64,000 nucleotides of DNA from JAPORK01 sp026710285 (GCA_965201045.1 OZ241746.1:1-64000), one strand, 5' to 3'; shown: positions 49,648 to 60,154, counted from the stretch's first letter. Program-made: numbers and translations. Notes: generated by a model not told the origin, from the sequence alone.

Positions 49648-50928
49648 TTAGCTGATAACTTTCAAACCATCCATATAAGGCTGTAATGCTTCGGGGATAT
49701 GAATCCGACCTTCCTCATCCTGATAATTTTCTATTACGGCTACCATGGTTCGCCCGATAGCCAGCCCGGAACCGTTGAGTGTATGTACCAGTTCAGGTTT
49801 ATTGGTTTTACTGTTGCGGAAGCGGGCCTGCATGCGACGTGCCTGGAAGTTGGTGCAGTTTGAAACTGATGAAATTTCCCGATATTTTTGTTGTCCCGGA
49901 AGCCAGACTTCAAGATCGTAAGTTTTAGCTGCGCTAAATCCAAGGTCGCCACCACACAAAGAAACAACCCGGTAAGGCAGCTCTAAACGTTGTAAAATGG
50001 TTTCTGCATGTACCACCATTTCTTCAAGTACAGCAAAAGATTTGTCAGGATGGACAATCTGTACCATCTCAACTTTATCAAACTGATGCTGCCTGATTAT
50101 GCCGCGGGTATCACGTCCGTAACTGCCGGCTTCACTGCGAAAACAGGGCGTATGTGCAGTCAAACGTAGCGGTAGTTGTTGTTCTGGAAGAATTTGCCCG
50201 CGCACCAGATTGGTCAGGGAAATTTCTGCGGTAGAGATAAGATAGTGTGGCTCACCCTGCTCTGTCGCTGTTGTTTTAAACATATCCTGTTCAAATTTAG
50301 GCAGCTGACCGGTACCTTCCAGTGCACTGGCGTGAACAAGGTAAGGCGTATAATGTTCTTCGTAACCATGTTCTTTAGTTTGAACATCAAGCATAAATTG
50401 CGACAGCGCCCGATGCAAACGGGCAACAGGACCACGTAAAACAATAAAGCGGGAGCCCGAAAGACGTGCGCCAGCCTCAATATCCAGCCCATATTTTTCA
50501 CCCAGCTCTATGTGATCAAGCGGCTTAAAGTTAAAATCTGTTGGTGTTTTCCAGCGGCGAAATTCAACATTATCTTCCTCGCTGGTACCTTCAGGAACCG
50601 ACTCATGCGGAAGATTAGGAATATTCATTAAAATAGCATCCAGCTTAATCTGTAGCTCTTTAAGCGCAACTTCTGATGCTTTCATGGCTTCTGTAATATC
50701 ATCCAGTTGTTTTTTTAATTCTGAAGTATCTTCATTTTTGCTTTTGAGCAATCCAAATTTTTTAGAGCCTGCTTTGCGCTCAGACTGAAGTTGCTCAGTT
50801 TTAGCCTGTAAAGATTTACGTTCTTTTTCTAATAGTTGCAGCTGATTAATATCTACAATGAAGCCTTTCTTTTTTAAACAAGCGGCTACTTCATCAAGTT
50901 TTGTGCGTAATAATTTTGGATCCAACAT
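49648..50928 (-). CDS. serS: serine--tRNA ligase
   Basis: SerS charges tRNA-Ser and tRNA-Sec with serine. I chose the ATG at 50928 (MLDPKLLRTKLDEV), the standard family start, over a longer frame reaching 51033. The N-terminal coiled-coil arm runs from about 30 to 100. Class II motif 2 is CFRSEAGSYGRDTRGIIRQH followed by QFDKVEM, and motif 3 is GSGLAIGRTMVAVIENYQ. Length 426 is normal. No frame damage is seen. Confidence 0.97.
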   Translation of the reverse strand: MLDPKLLRTKLDEVAACLKKKGFIVDINQLQLLEKERKSLQAKTEQLQSERKAGSKKFGLLKSKNEDTSELKKQLDDITEAMKASEVALKELQIKLDAILMNIPNLPHESVPEGTSEEDNVEFRRWKTPTDFNFKPLDHIELGEKYGLDIEAGARLSGSRFIVLRGPVARLHRALSQFMLDVQTKEHGYEEHYTPYLVHASALEGTGQLPKFEQDMFKTTATEQGEPHYLISTAEISLTNLVRGQILPEQQLPLRLTAHTPCFRSEAGSYGRDTRGIIRQHQFDKVEMVQIVHPDKSFAVLEEMVVHAETILQRLELPYRVVSLCGGDLGFSAAKTYDLEVWLPGQQKYREISSVSNCTNFQARRMQARFRNSKTNKPELVHTLNGSGLAIGRTMVAVIENYQDEEGRIHIPEALQPYMDGLKVIS

Positions 50929-51194
50929 AATGTATCTGATCTGCCTGAAGTCATACATAAACCGGGCAGTCACTGGTATTGTGGTCTGCCCACCTCTTTC
51001 AATATGGTATAAGAAGATTTTATAACTAAACACAAAAGACTATTTTATGCAAAATAATTTGTCATTCTAATATCAATTTAGTATTTTGATAAACACAAAA
51101 CGTCTTGCTGTTACAACAGTTTTAATAAAAAAAGAAATGTATTCAGAGAGTGAATAACAGAACAGTTTTATGATCGTTGCACTATCTGAGCTAT

Positions 51195-51293
51195 TTACCG
51201 GTTTCGGATGATCAGCTGGCGGGTACCTGCTTTCAACAGATCTTCTAATGGATCAGAAAAGCTGGCTGGAGATTTAAAATAAATAATTCTGCT
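51195..51293 (-). pseudogene. IS256-type transposase N-terminal relic
   Basis: A short minus-strand frame reads IYFKSPASFSDPLEDLLKAG then TRQLIIRNR and a stop. The SDPLxxLLxxGxRQL pattern is typical of the start of IS256-family transposases. Nothing of the rest is present. Confidence 0.5.
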
Positions 51294-51377
51294 CATAAAT
51301 ATGGCAATGTCTCTGTTGATCTATTCATTTTTTATTATAAATCAATCAGATAAATTGCATGAACAAGGTCCGTTTTT

Positions 51378-51695
51378 TTAAATGGAAGTTTTGTTTGTAG
51401 TCCTATTACTGGGACTTTTACTTATTGTTATTTTGTTATTTATGCCCGGAATCATCTCCTGTATTGTTGGGTTATTTGTAAGTGTAAATACAGTGTTACC
51501 ACTTTTATCCTTTGTATTAACATCAACAGAGCATATTTTTTTTGATGTCAACCGAAGCCTTACCTGGCTGCAGTAATGCTTCGACACAATCGGCATGACC
51601 ATTTTTAGCGGCACACATCAGTGCTGTATAACCATCGTTGTTTTCACTGTCGACAAAAGCTTTTTTTCCAGCAATGCTTTGACACATGCTGAGGC
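51378..51695 (-). pseudogene. Ankyrin-repeat protein, C-terminal relic with frameshifts
   Basis: On the minus strand three frame segments join into ankyrin repeats: SACVKALLE, then KAFVDSENNDGYTALM with CAAKNGHADCVEALL, then DVNTKDKSGNTVFTL and a tail to the stop at 51378. The breaks are at homopolymers: T7 at 51661-51667 and T8 at 51536-51543, each fixed by one base. The N-terminal part is replaced by the IS630 relic at about 51694. The intact gene would have encoded an ankyrin protein, a common class of symbiont effector. Confidence 0.85.
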
Positions 51696-52326
51696 AGGTA
51701 TACACACAATTTCTTTTGATGAAAAAACAGGTATACAGGCACGTCAGCCAGCCACACCTGATAAGCCGATAAAACCAGGAAAAACAGTCAGACGAGACTA
51801 TGAATATATCCGTCATGGAACACAAACATTGTTGGCTGGCATGAATGTGGTAACAGGTAAGATTATTCCATTGGTTAGCGAAACCTGAACTGAACAAGAT
51901 TTTGCAAAATGGCTGAATAAATTATTAGAGAGCGATCCTAATGCTTCAGGTTGGCACATTTTAGCAGACAATTTGAATACACATATGTCAGAAGCTGCTG
52001 TAAAAATCGTAGCATCAATAGAAAATACCCCTGCAGAAGAGTTGGGAGAAAAAGGTAAGTCTGGCATTCTAAAAAATATGCAGAGTCGTTCTGATTATTT
52101 GAGTGATCCAACACATAAAATTGTGTTTCACTATACTCCAAAACATGCTTCCTGGCTCAATCAGATTGAAATCTGGTTTTCCATTCTGGTAAAGCGTTAC
52201 CTGAAAAGAAATAGTTTTACTTCAAAAGAAAACTTAAAATCCGGGCTTTATGAATTTGTTGATTTTTTTAATAAGACTATGGCAAAACCATTTAAATGGA
52301 CTTATGGAAAACCTTTGCGAACATAA
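51694..52326 (+). pseudogene. IS630-family transposase, N-terminally truncated with internal stop
   Basis: The DDE triad is visible: TISFDEKTGIQAR, WHILADNLNTH and WLNQIEIWFSIL. The C-terminus PFKWTYGKPLRT is typical of IS630. The frame is closed once by TGA at 51886-51888 and continues in the same frame (TEQDFAKWLNKLLESD). The first third of the protein is missing. Confidence 0.92.
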
Positions 52327-52528
52327 GGGGTCCGGTATAAGCACCCAGCTTTCACTCATTACAGCGGAGAAGAGCCAAATTTATTTTAATCAGAAAGCCT
52401 GTGTATGCCCCACTCAAAACCAATATTTCAATCCCGCTTTCACGAAAATGACGAAAACAAAATTCCGAACTGGCGTCATTTATGTATATAATGGTCAGAT
52501 TAACATAGCCATATGAGTAATCTTTAAA

Positions 52529-53095
52529 ATGTTCATGTTTTCTGATTATTTTCTACAACTGTCTAACCAACTGACAGATTATCTCAGGTTACATCCACAC
52601 TGGATCACATTTACCTTTTTTATATCTGGCATAACCAGTGGATTACCCCTTATAGGTAGCATTTTGCCGGCTTCAGTCCTGCATTTTACTTTAAGTGTTC
52701 TGGCTATAAAACTGGGATTCAGTCTATCCTACATTGTGGTTATTATGTTGTTGTCAGTGATACCCGGAGATTTTTCAGGCTATATCTGTGGACGTTATTT
52801 TAAAGATAAAATTAAATATTGTCGCTTATTTAAAAAACGAACAATATGGTTTGAACGTGCAGAAAATGTTTTTCAGAAATACGGTGGTATTGCTATTGTT
52901 TTTGGACGTGTTTCCGGACCTTTGCGTGCAATTACACCTATTGTATCCGGTATATTTAATATAAACTGGTCGTTGTTCCTGTTGTTTGACTTTTTTGCAG
53001 GCTTACTCTGGTGCCTTACACATTTAGGTCTTGGTTATATCGCTGTTAATCCTACAGTCTGGAAAGGTATACAACAATTTTGTACCTGGTTTTAA
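52529..53095 (+). CDS. DedA-family membrane protein
   Basis: The 188-residue protein has four to five hydrophobic segments and the DedA/SNARE-associated motifs: FISGITSGLPLIGSILPAS, then VIPGDFSGYICGRYF, then IVFGRVSGPLRAITPIVSGI. DedA proteins are inner-membrane lipid (undecaprenyl phosphate or phospholipid) translocases or proton-linked transporters. The second conserved region GRxxGPLRAxxPxxxGI holds the essential Arg. It is a little shorter than the E. coli members (about 220). The start could be at 52529 or 52535. Confidence 0.85.
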   Translation: MFMFSDYFLQLSNQLTDYLRLHPHWITFTFFISGITSGLPLIGSILPASVLHFTLSVLAIKLGFSLSYIVVIMLLSVIPGDFSGYICGRYFKDKIKYCRLFKKRTIWFERAENVFQKYGGIAIVFGRVSGPLRAITPIVSGIFNINWSLFLLFDFFAGLLWCLTHLGLGYIAVNPTVWKGIQQFCTWF

Positions 53096-53735
53096 TAATA
53101 GTGCCGTGACTCGTTGTAGAGTCGGGCAATGGCATTGTAGCCAAATCAAGAGGGCATCCCTCAATTGACTCCATCTTCATCGCCCGCCACACATCAAGTT
53201 TTGGACTTACGTATTGCCTACAGATTTTTGCAAATAACGACATAAAACACAATATATTGTGCCAACCAATCTCCAAACTGGGGTTATAAAAATCTTCCTG
53301 ATTTTTATTCAAGCATTTGTGCATGAAAGACAGTCGATCAACCCAAGATCATCATGGTATTTAATACTATAAGAAGACATAAGATTAACTCCTGTTAACG
53401 AATTTATTCATATTTTACTTTTTTTTAATGAGTTTGTGTTGCACAGACAGGAAGTTGTCTTCCTGTTATCTTAGTTTTTTAAAGTTTTTACTTACATATC
53501 AAACAAACTTTGTGATAAAAACTTAAATAAGCGCCAGCACAGCAGATAAAAATCATTATAAAGAGTAAACGTCACAGGTAATCACAAAATTGATGAATCA
53601 GAATGTTAACATGAACAGATATTGTTTTCAATTAAAAAAACATATGACGTTTTAACAATATTTTGGACACGACCTAACTTCTTAATAACCCAGGGCAAAA
53701 GTGACAAACTTCCTGAAAAATAACATCCTTTATTA
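53096..53735. other. Intergenic region with an unidentified degraded segment
   Basis: On the minus strand, 53110-53324 encodes a short frame including LDVWRAMKMESIEGCPLDLA that looks like a relic of a longer protein, but I cannot name the family. The remainder is AT-rich and empty. Confidence 0.35.
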
Positions 53736-53737
53736 CT

Positions 53738-53923
53738 ATGGAAAAGTATCAGATTCCAGCCATTCTTGCAGTCGAACAAACATCAATAATAAAAAGTTTA
53801 CTGCTTTTGCTGGAGCAGCTAAGGGAGCGGGATGCCGGCATTTCTTCAGGTCAGATTAATCAGATATTGACCTGTAACAAAGATGATTTTCATCAATTTT
53901 GCACAAAAGCCTCCTTCCTTTAG
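53738..53923 (+). other. Possible small gene, 61 codons (uncertain)
   Basis: The frame MEKYQIPAILAVEQTSIIKS is helical and Leu-rich, but has no clear ribosome binding site and runs into the dispersed repeat at its 3' end. It may be the cut start of a lost gene. Confidence 0.25.
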
Positions 53924-54010
53924 AACTGTGGCTTAGTCACATTTTTTAGCTTCGATTTTTTTATTCACAGGGTTATCTTCTGCCAAATACACCCATCTTT
54001 GCTGGACGCA
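53905..54010. repeat. Dispersed repeat, partial copy E
   Basis: It contains CCTCCTTCCTTTAGAACTGT and CTTAGTCACATTTTTTAGC, matching the left half of copy C, and the phrase TTATCTTCTGCCAAATACA. Confidence 0.65.
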
Positions 54011-54118
54011 CATTCCTACCAAAGCAGGAATCCATTATTGGTTGACTGTTAGCACTTGCAGTAAAAATAACCTGCGAATAAAACAATTCAGCAGATATTT
54101 ATCAACTGAAGGGTACTA

Positions 54119-55846
54119 CTATTCAGCAGGTAAGGAAGCATTGATAATATCCTGATATAGTTGTACTGCTCTCTGTTGAGCATCATTAACATCTGACATG
54201 CTGACAACCATGTACACCGCATTGGCCAGTTTAACAAAACTTGCTGATGTATCCTGATTAAACCATTTTTGCAACATTAACCTGGTTTGTTTTTTGCTAT
54301 TACCCCGAACATCTACTTCAATAATATCAAGATCACCTTTCCTAACATTTAATTGTTTGCCTATTTTATACCAAAATGGAGAAAAACTAGCATAAAAAGC
54401 GACAAGATTCTTATGAAAAGGTCTTGCTTGCGCCTGCGGAGGAATGATAATGTCTTGCACATCTTCTGGTTGATTAACAGGCATTTGATTATCTGCAGAA
54501 GGGTGTTCCTGCAATTCAGAGCCCAGTCCCAGTGACATGGCAGCGACTTTCATTTTTGCATTGTGATTTTTTAAAGCTTGCAACTTTTGTGTTAACTGCT
54601 GATTCTCATGCTCTAACTTTTTTAGCTGCGTCTGATAAATTCCATCTGTTGATTGTAACTGAGTCGTTATGCCTGTCTGTTCATACGTTAACTGATGTTC
54701 ATATTCAGATAACTTCGGACATTCATTTTGGTGCGTATCCGATGTCCGGGTTTCTAAATTATATTTTTTTTCAAGATCGTGGGCCAGTGTATTTAAGTCT
54801 ATACTGCGTAATGCCTGCAGTAATTTATCCCAACTGGCATCAACATCTGTCTCTGTCCATTTAGTAAGAATATCTCTTAACATTAATAGGCATGAACCAT
54901 CTCGATTGAATTCAATGATATTCATCTCTCTGTGATCCAGAAGCTTAAATCCCAGTTTACGGGCATGACTTGCATGACCGCACAATTCTTCAAACAATAT
55001 ATCTAACGGCAATACCTGTTGTGACGCAGTTTTAACAGAAACACAGGGGTTATGATCAGATATATTTTGTTGAGTCGGTGATATGGGATGTTGTGAATTA
55101 TATTTTGCTTCAAGTTTTTCTGCCAGTACAACTAACTGCATATTACGTAATGCCTGCAACAATTGATCCAGACTGGCATCAGGATAATTATCTGTCCACC
55201 GCACAAAAACCTCTGTTAACATTTTTTGTGCGTCATCCCCATAGTTATATTCAATAGTGTCAATCTCATATTGCTCCAAAAGCTGTAATCCTAGGCCGTA
55301 AATATCCTTTACATGACCATACAGCTCCTCAACTAATATGCCTACAGGCGGTAATACCCCGACGGGCACAGTTTCAGCGACAGCAACTGATTCAGAAACA
55401 GGATCTTCCAGAAGTTCGTCTTCTGTGAGTTTTTTTACAAGAGACTTAAAACCATGGATTTTCAGAGTCTCTTTGAGCGTTGCAAAATTGTATGTCTCAG
55501 GACAATTTTCTTTCCAGTATTTGAATCCGGCCATTATTTTCGCATCTTCATTATCTTTATCCTGTATAATAGTGATTAATGCCGCTGTATTATTATTGAT
55601 TAACTGAAAACAAACACTCCGCCATTGGGAAATAATTTCCGGTGCTACCACACTCATTAGCTTGTTAAGATCTAAAGACCTGTTTTGGCTATGATTACTC
55701 TGAGAAGATGAAGATGAATGGCAAGCACCAGCATCTGAGCGGTTTGTTTGTTTGCTGGGTATACCACCCATAGCCTGTGCTATTTCTCCAAAAAATAATA
55801 GTGTTGTTACACTAAAAACTGTGCACCATTTTATCATTTTAAACAT
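54119..55846 (-). CDS. secreted protein with multiple death-domain-like repeats
   Basis: A good ribosome binding site (AGGAGC) precedes the ATG. Residues 1-25 are a signal peptide (MIKWCTVFSVTTLLFFGEIA, cut near AQA). Four death-fold-like units follow: about 66-140 (weak), 172-250, 284-362 and 478-565 (weak). The second and third are clearest, with ML...W......DASLDQLLQALRNMQL and ML..ILTKWTETDVDASWDK, then LLQALRSIDLNTLAHDLEKK, the hallmark C-terminal half of death domains. A coiled coil lies at about 400-435. Death domains mediate homotypic assembly in animal apoptosis and inflammation. An exported multi-copy array in a host-associated bacterium could bind or block such complexes; the target is unknown. 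Confidence 0.85.
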   Translation of the reverse strand: MFKMIKWCTVFSVTTLLFFGEIAQAMGGIPSKQTNRSDAGACHSSSSSQSNHSQNRSLDLNKLMSVVAPEIISQWRSVCFQLINNNTAALITIIQDKDNEDAKIMAGFKYWKENCPETYNFATLKETLKIHGFKSLVKKLTEDELLEDPVSESVAVAETVPVGVLPPVGILVEELYGHVKDIYGLGLQLLEQYEIDTIEYNYGDDAQKMLTEVFVRWTDNYPDASLDQLLQALRNMQLVVLAEKLEAKYNSQHPISPTQQNISDHNPCVSVKTASQQVLPLDILFEELCGHASHARKLGFKLLDHREMNIIEFNRDGSCLLMLRDILTKWTETDVDASWDKLLQALRSIDLNTLAHDLEKKYNLETRTSDTHQNECPKLSEYEHQLTYEQTGITTQLQSTDGIYQTQLKKLEHENQQLTQKLQALKNHNAKMKVAAMSLGLGSELQEHPSADNQMPVNQPEDVQDIIIPPQAQARPFHKNLVAFYASFSPFWYKIGKQLNVRKGDLDIIEVDVRGNSKKQTRLMLQKWFNQDTSASFVKLANAVYMVVSMSDVNDAQQRAVQLYQDIINASLPAE

Positions 55847-56102
55847 GTAATATAGCTCCTATATTTATTACACCAATCTGCTTTTGTGTCTGTTAAAGTG
55901 ATTGTTATTGTTATTCTGTTTTATTGTTTTAAATTCCGTGAGAGTGATTTAAAACTGTTCAGGCAGACAGTTTGGTACACAAATATTAAGTGTGCATAAT
56001 TTTTTGATCTGTCTTTGCTCTGGTGAAAGCTGGTTCCGTCAGGGTACCGCAGAACGGGCTATCTGAGCTGAACTGATCTGTTGCAGTTCATATTATTTGC
56101 TA

Positions 56103-56702
56103 TCATTTACATGCCTCCTGATAGACATCAACACTATTGACAACACCTGCACCTGTTGCCCGGTGAAAACACCACTGTACTCCTTCAAGCGATCTGCAGC
56201 TTACATTGTGAGGGAGTTTACTGCTGTGTGGAAGAGACTTTTTAGCATATCGACAGTGCACCCCTCCAAACCACCAGTTATTTGAGAGCACAGAACGTCC
56301 CTGTGCAAGCACAACATCATTAAACCGGTAAGATTTATTTCCATCTGACTGTGTATAAAATATCAGTGTTCCTTTAATTACAAAGTTAAGTTTTTTCGCA
56401 TGATGGTGAAACGTATTTTGAGTAAATGAAACCCAGCTATTAAAGCAATCAGCTACTTCTCCTGAGGCTGACCGACCCGCTCTCACTATTATGTTCAGAT
56501 TACCTGCGGGAATGACCTTGCTCAATTTCTGTCCGTTAGTTACACAGTATTTATCTAAAATGAAGCTAACATGTGCCAGTTTTCCAGAGAAATGTACTTT
56601 ATTATTGTGTATTGTATTGTGTGCTGCACAACGATGGATCATACCAAACCATAGTATAAATATAGCTGTGATTATAATGGGTAATAATAACTGATTATTC
56701 AT
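56103..56702 (-). CDS. small secreted cysteine-containing protein
   Basis: The 199-residue product has an N-terminal hydrophobic segment (LLLPIIITAIFILWFGMI) and then a region with about six cysteines (HRCAAHN, DKYCVTN, ADCFNSW, GVHCRYA, HNVSCRSLEG, WCFHR) that could form disulfides outside the cytoplasm. Beta-rich pattern, no family recognised. Downstream of the death-domain gene's start, on the same strand, it may be a second exported factor. Confidence 0.7.
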   Translation of the reverse strand: MNNQLLLPIIITAIFILWFGMIHRCAAHNTIHNNKVHFSGKLAHVSFILDKYCVTNGQKLSKVIPAGNLNIIVRAGRSASGEVADCFNSWVSFTQNTFHHHAKKLNFVIKGTLIFYTQSDGNKSYRFNDVVLAQGRSVLSNNWWFGGVHCRYAKKSLPHSSKLPHNVSCRSLEGVQWCFHRATGAGVVNSVDVYQEACK

Positions 56703-56940
56703 CTTAAAACCTGTTATATAGGCTGTTGATGGCGCATCTTTGATTTATACCGGTACAGACAAAATATATAAACAAGATAACGCCATAAGAAAGGAAGTAT
56801 AATGTTGTTGATAGTTTATCGATTTATTCTGTTTATTTCTGTTTTATAGTAATTTCTATATCTATCATTTTTTTTGTAAATTTTCTGCATTTTTGTAAGC
56901 AAACTTTTTCGATATGAACACACCGGTGTTTTCCCGGTGG

Positions 56941-58980
56941 TTAGTTATGATCACACATAATGCCTTTATGCCTCAACAGCGCATCAACAGAAGGTTTACG
57001 TCCACGAAAGCGTATAAACATCTCTTCCGGTTCCATGGAGCCTCCCCGGGAAAGAATATTATTCAGAAAACGTTTACCCGTCTCACGATTAAAAATACCT
57101 TCTTCTTCAAAAGCAGAAAAAGCATCCGCAGATAAAACTTCAGCCCACAGATAACTATAGTAACCCGATGCATAACCACCATCGAAAATATGCGAAAATC
57201 CATGTTGAAATCGATTAAATTTCGGCGGAATAATCACAGCCACTTCCTGTCGAACTTCATCAAGAATTTTTTGAATGTGTTTTCCCTGTTTATCTTCTAT
57301 GTGAATACGCATATCAAACAGAGAAAATTCTAATTGACGAACCAACATCATGGCAGACTGAAAGTTTTTAGCTTCCAACAGCTGCGTTAATTTTTTTTCA
57401 GATAAAGGTTCACCCGTCTCATAATGGCCTGATATTAGTTGCAGACTTTCCTTTTGCCAGCACCAGTTTTCCATAAACTGGCTGGGTAGTTCAACCGCAT
57501 CCCAGGGTACACCATTTATTCCTGCGGCATCAGGATAATCAATTTGTGTGAACAGATGATGGAATACGTGTCCAAATTCATGAAATAACGTTACCACTTC
57601 TTCATGAGTCAGTAAAGCTGGCTTACCTTCAGCAGGAGGCATAAAATTACACACAAGATAAGCAACAGGAATTTGCAGATGATTATTGAATTTCCACCGG
57701 TTTCTGCAAACATCCATCCATGCACCATCTTTTTTATGTTCTCTGGCATACAGATCAGTATAAAACTGACCAACCGGTTTACCCTTTTTTTCAATCTGAT
57801 AAAACAAGACATCTTTATGCCAGCAGTCAATGTGTTTTTGTTGATGAAACGTAGCGCCGTAAAGTCGTTCAACAATGGTAAATAATCCATTTAATACTTT
57901 TTCCAGCGGAAACCAGGGGCGTAATGCTTCCTGATCAACGGCATAATGGGCTTGTTTTAATTTTTCTGAAAAATAGGCGATATCCCATGCCTGCAAAGAT
58001 TTTTCATTAAGATTTTCTTCAGCAAAACTTTTTAATGTTTCCAGTTCCTGAAGCGCCTGAGGACGACTTTTTTCTGCAAGATCACGTAAAAAAGTAATCA
58101 CTCTTTCCGGATCAGAAGCCATTTTAGTTTGCAAAGAATAGGTTGCATAATCTGGAAAGTTTAGCAGTGCTGCCATTTCATGACGCAGAGTGACAATCTC
58201 TTGCATAATTTTTGAATTATCAAATTTTTTAGCATAAGGTCCCTGATCTGAAGCACGTGTTGTATAAGCAGTATATATTTCTTCTCGCAAAATAGGGTTA
58301 TCACAATAGGTAATAGCAGCATAATAACTAGGAAATTTAAGCGTTAAGAGATAGCCTTCCGTTTTTTCACTATCAGCCTGTTGACGTGCAAGTGATAAGG
58401 CACTTTCCGGTAATCCGGCAAGCGCTTCTTTATCTGTAACGATTTTTTTCCATGCCATCGTCGCATCAAGCAGATGACCAAAAAACTGGCTACTTAAATG
58501 AGAAAGCTGTTGATGAATTTCTGCAAAACGCTTTTTTTTCTCTTCGGGTAAAGTCACTCCTGCCAGACGGAAATCACGCAGCTGATCATGGATAATTTTC
58601 TTTTGTGCCTGATTCAGCGTATCAAACTGCTCACTACCGGCAAGCTGTTGATAAGCAGTATAAAGCAAGACATTTTGCCCCAGCCATGTGCTGAATGAGG
58701 ACAATAATAATAAACAATCATCATGTGCTTTCCTTAACGCCGGCGTATTGACCACGCTATTGAGATGATTAACCGGAGACCACGCCTGGTCAAGCCTTTC
58801 GCTCAGAACATCGAGCGCTTCCTGTAGTGAATGCCAGGTATAATTTTTTTTCTCTTGCAATAATTTTTCTATACTCTCTTTATTATCTTTAATAATGGTT
58901 TTAATAGCAGGTTTTATATCATCTGTCTTTATTCTGCTAAATGCGGGTAAAATCTGTTTCTCAAGTAATGGATTGCTCAT
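56941..58980 (-). CDS. prlC: oligopeptidase A (M3 metallopeptidase)
   Basis: PrlC/OpdA degrades short peptides, including cleaved signal peptides. The zinc motif is VTLFHEFGHVFHHLFTQ (HEFGH) with the downstream Glu in the M3 pattern. The C-terminal segments FQHGFSHIFDGGYASGYYSY and LWAEVLSADAFSAF are those of the family. Length 679 is normal. No frame damage. Confidence 0.97.
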   Translation of the reverse strand: MSNPLLEKQILPAFSRIKTDDIKPAIKTIIKDNKESIEKLLQEKKNYTWHSLQEALDVLSERLDQAWSPVNHLNSVVNTPALRKAHDDCLLLLSSFSTWLGQNVLLYTAYQQLAGSEQFDTLNQAQKKIIHDQLRDFRLAGVTLPEEKKKRFAEIHQQLSHLSSQFFGHLLDATMAWKKIVTDKEALAGLPESALSLARQQADSEKTEGYLLTLKFPSYYAAITYCDNPILREEIYTAYTTRASDQGPYAKKFDNSKIMQEIVTLRHEMAALLNFPDYATYSLQTKMASDPERVITFLRDLAEKSRPQALQELETLKSFAEENLNEKSLQAWDIAYFSEKLKQAHYAVDQEALRPWFPLEKVLNGLFTIVERLYGATFHQQKHIDCWHKDVLFYQIEKKGKPVGQFYTDLYAREHKKDGAWMDVCRNRWKFNNHLQIPVAYLVCNFMPPAEGKPALLTHEEVVTLFHEFGHVFHHLFTQIDYPDAAGINGVPWDAVELPSQFMENWCWQKESLQLISGHYETGEPLSEKKLTQLLEAKNFQSAMMLVRQLEFSLFDMRIHIEDKQGKHIQKILDEVRQEVAVIIPPKFNRFQHGFSHIFDGGYASGYYSYLWAEVLSADAFSAFEEEGIFNRETGKRFLNNILSRGGSMEPEEMFIRFRGRKPSVDALLRHKGIMCDHN

Positions 58981-59677
58981 TTTGGTACTATAACTCCAAC
59001 AATTAGGTTTAGATTATCCTGCTGTTTAAAATTTTATTGCAACGGTTTTTATTCATGGAAACACAAAGGACCTGAATATCTCATATTATATCGCTTATAT
59101 TAGACAACACAAGACAAAAGTATAGTAAAAGCAGTAAGAGGTTTGTTTGACAGGTCATTCGGTTTAAGAAGACTGTTTTATCATCACACGACTTTTATAT
59201 AGAATAAATTTTCAGGTTTTTTTTTACATTTGATTAATTAATATTTTTTAGATTATAAGATTCAGTATTATCAGCCACTGAGAGTCATCCTAACACACCA
59301 GGTTAAATATTCGAGAATAATTGTGCTTCATATTATTATTAACTATGCTCTTAATTCCACGAGGAGAGCTTATTTACCCCTTTACTCCTAAATTATTATT
59401 TTTCATAATGCATATAATTTCTAAATTATTTTGGATTGTATATTAAAGAGAAACAAACACTGTTATTTCTGTAGTAAACCAGAAACACTTAAATACAGCT
59501 AACCTTTTCAACAAAGACTTCTTTATACATTATGTTTACATCTGATTAAGGAGTAAAAAATTCAGATAATTATAAGTAACTCAATAACGATTAAACAAGA
59601 GACGTTTAAACGCTTCAGGTTAATAAATCCACCAACGTAATCTTAACTTTTTTATAGTAACAACAGGAAGTGATAAC
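58981..59677. other. Intergenic region, no gene seen
   Basis: These nearly 700 AT-rich bases between prlC and the divergent secreted protein gene have no supported ORF, RNA or repeat. Confidence 0.5.
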
Positions 59678-60154
59678 ATGAAATTTTTAAAAAATTTTTC
59701 ATTCTTCTCATTTTCTATTTCAGTAGCAAGTAGTGTTTCTGGTCATACAACATCACATGTAACCAACAACACTAACAAAGCTATTTTAGTGTACTGGACA
59801 GCGACTGGATGTACAAAGATACACAATGGAGTAGATCATATTTGCAAGCATCAGGTAGCTGGTCCCCATAAAACCGTCGAATATAAATTTAAAGGATCAC
59901 AAAGTGATCTGCAAATAAAAATCAGTTCTTTCTGTAAAAAAAATCCCAACCCTGGTCTTAATTTTTATATTTTTTGTCCTTCAGGATCATGGCATCTAAA
60001 TGGTGGTTATAATGCACATTACGCTTGTAAGCTGCACGGTAAACACAGAGGTCATGTCAAAAACGTAATTATTAATGATTTTTCTAAGCTGCAAGATACG
60101 TCAAACTCTTGTACAAAAATAAAAGTCCCTGACACACAAGTCTCTGATCTCTGA
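59678..60154 (+). CDS. small secreted protein of unknown function
   Basis: AGGAAGTGA precedes the ATG. The 158-residue product has a signal peptide (FLKNFSFFSFSISVASSVSG, cut near VSG-HTT). The mature part has seven to eight Cys (TGCTKI, HICKHQ, SFCKKN, FYIFCPSG, YACKLHG, NSCTKI) and a beta-rich pattern with His and Lys. No family recognised. Its size and export resemble the 199-residue protein at 56103, but I see no clear sequence identity. Confidence 0.75.
   Translation: MKFLKNFSFFSFSISVASSVSGHTTSHVTNNTNKAILVYWTATGCTKIHNGVDHICKHQVAGPHKTVEYKFKGSQSDLQIKISSFCKKNPNPGLNFYIFCPSGSWHLNGGYNAHYACKLHGKHRGHVKNVIINDFSKLQDTSNSCTKIKVPDTQVSDL

Noticed and set aside
51595..51888. Reading the IS630 relic's 5' extension as its real N-terminus
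   Set aside because: Bases before about 51694 are ankyrin coding sequence on the other strand; the join is a junction between two relics.
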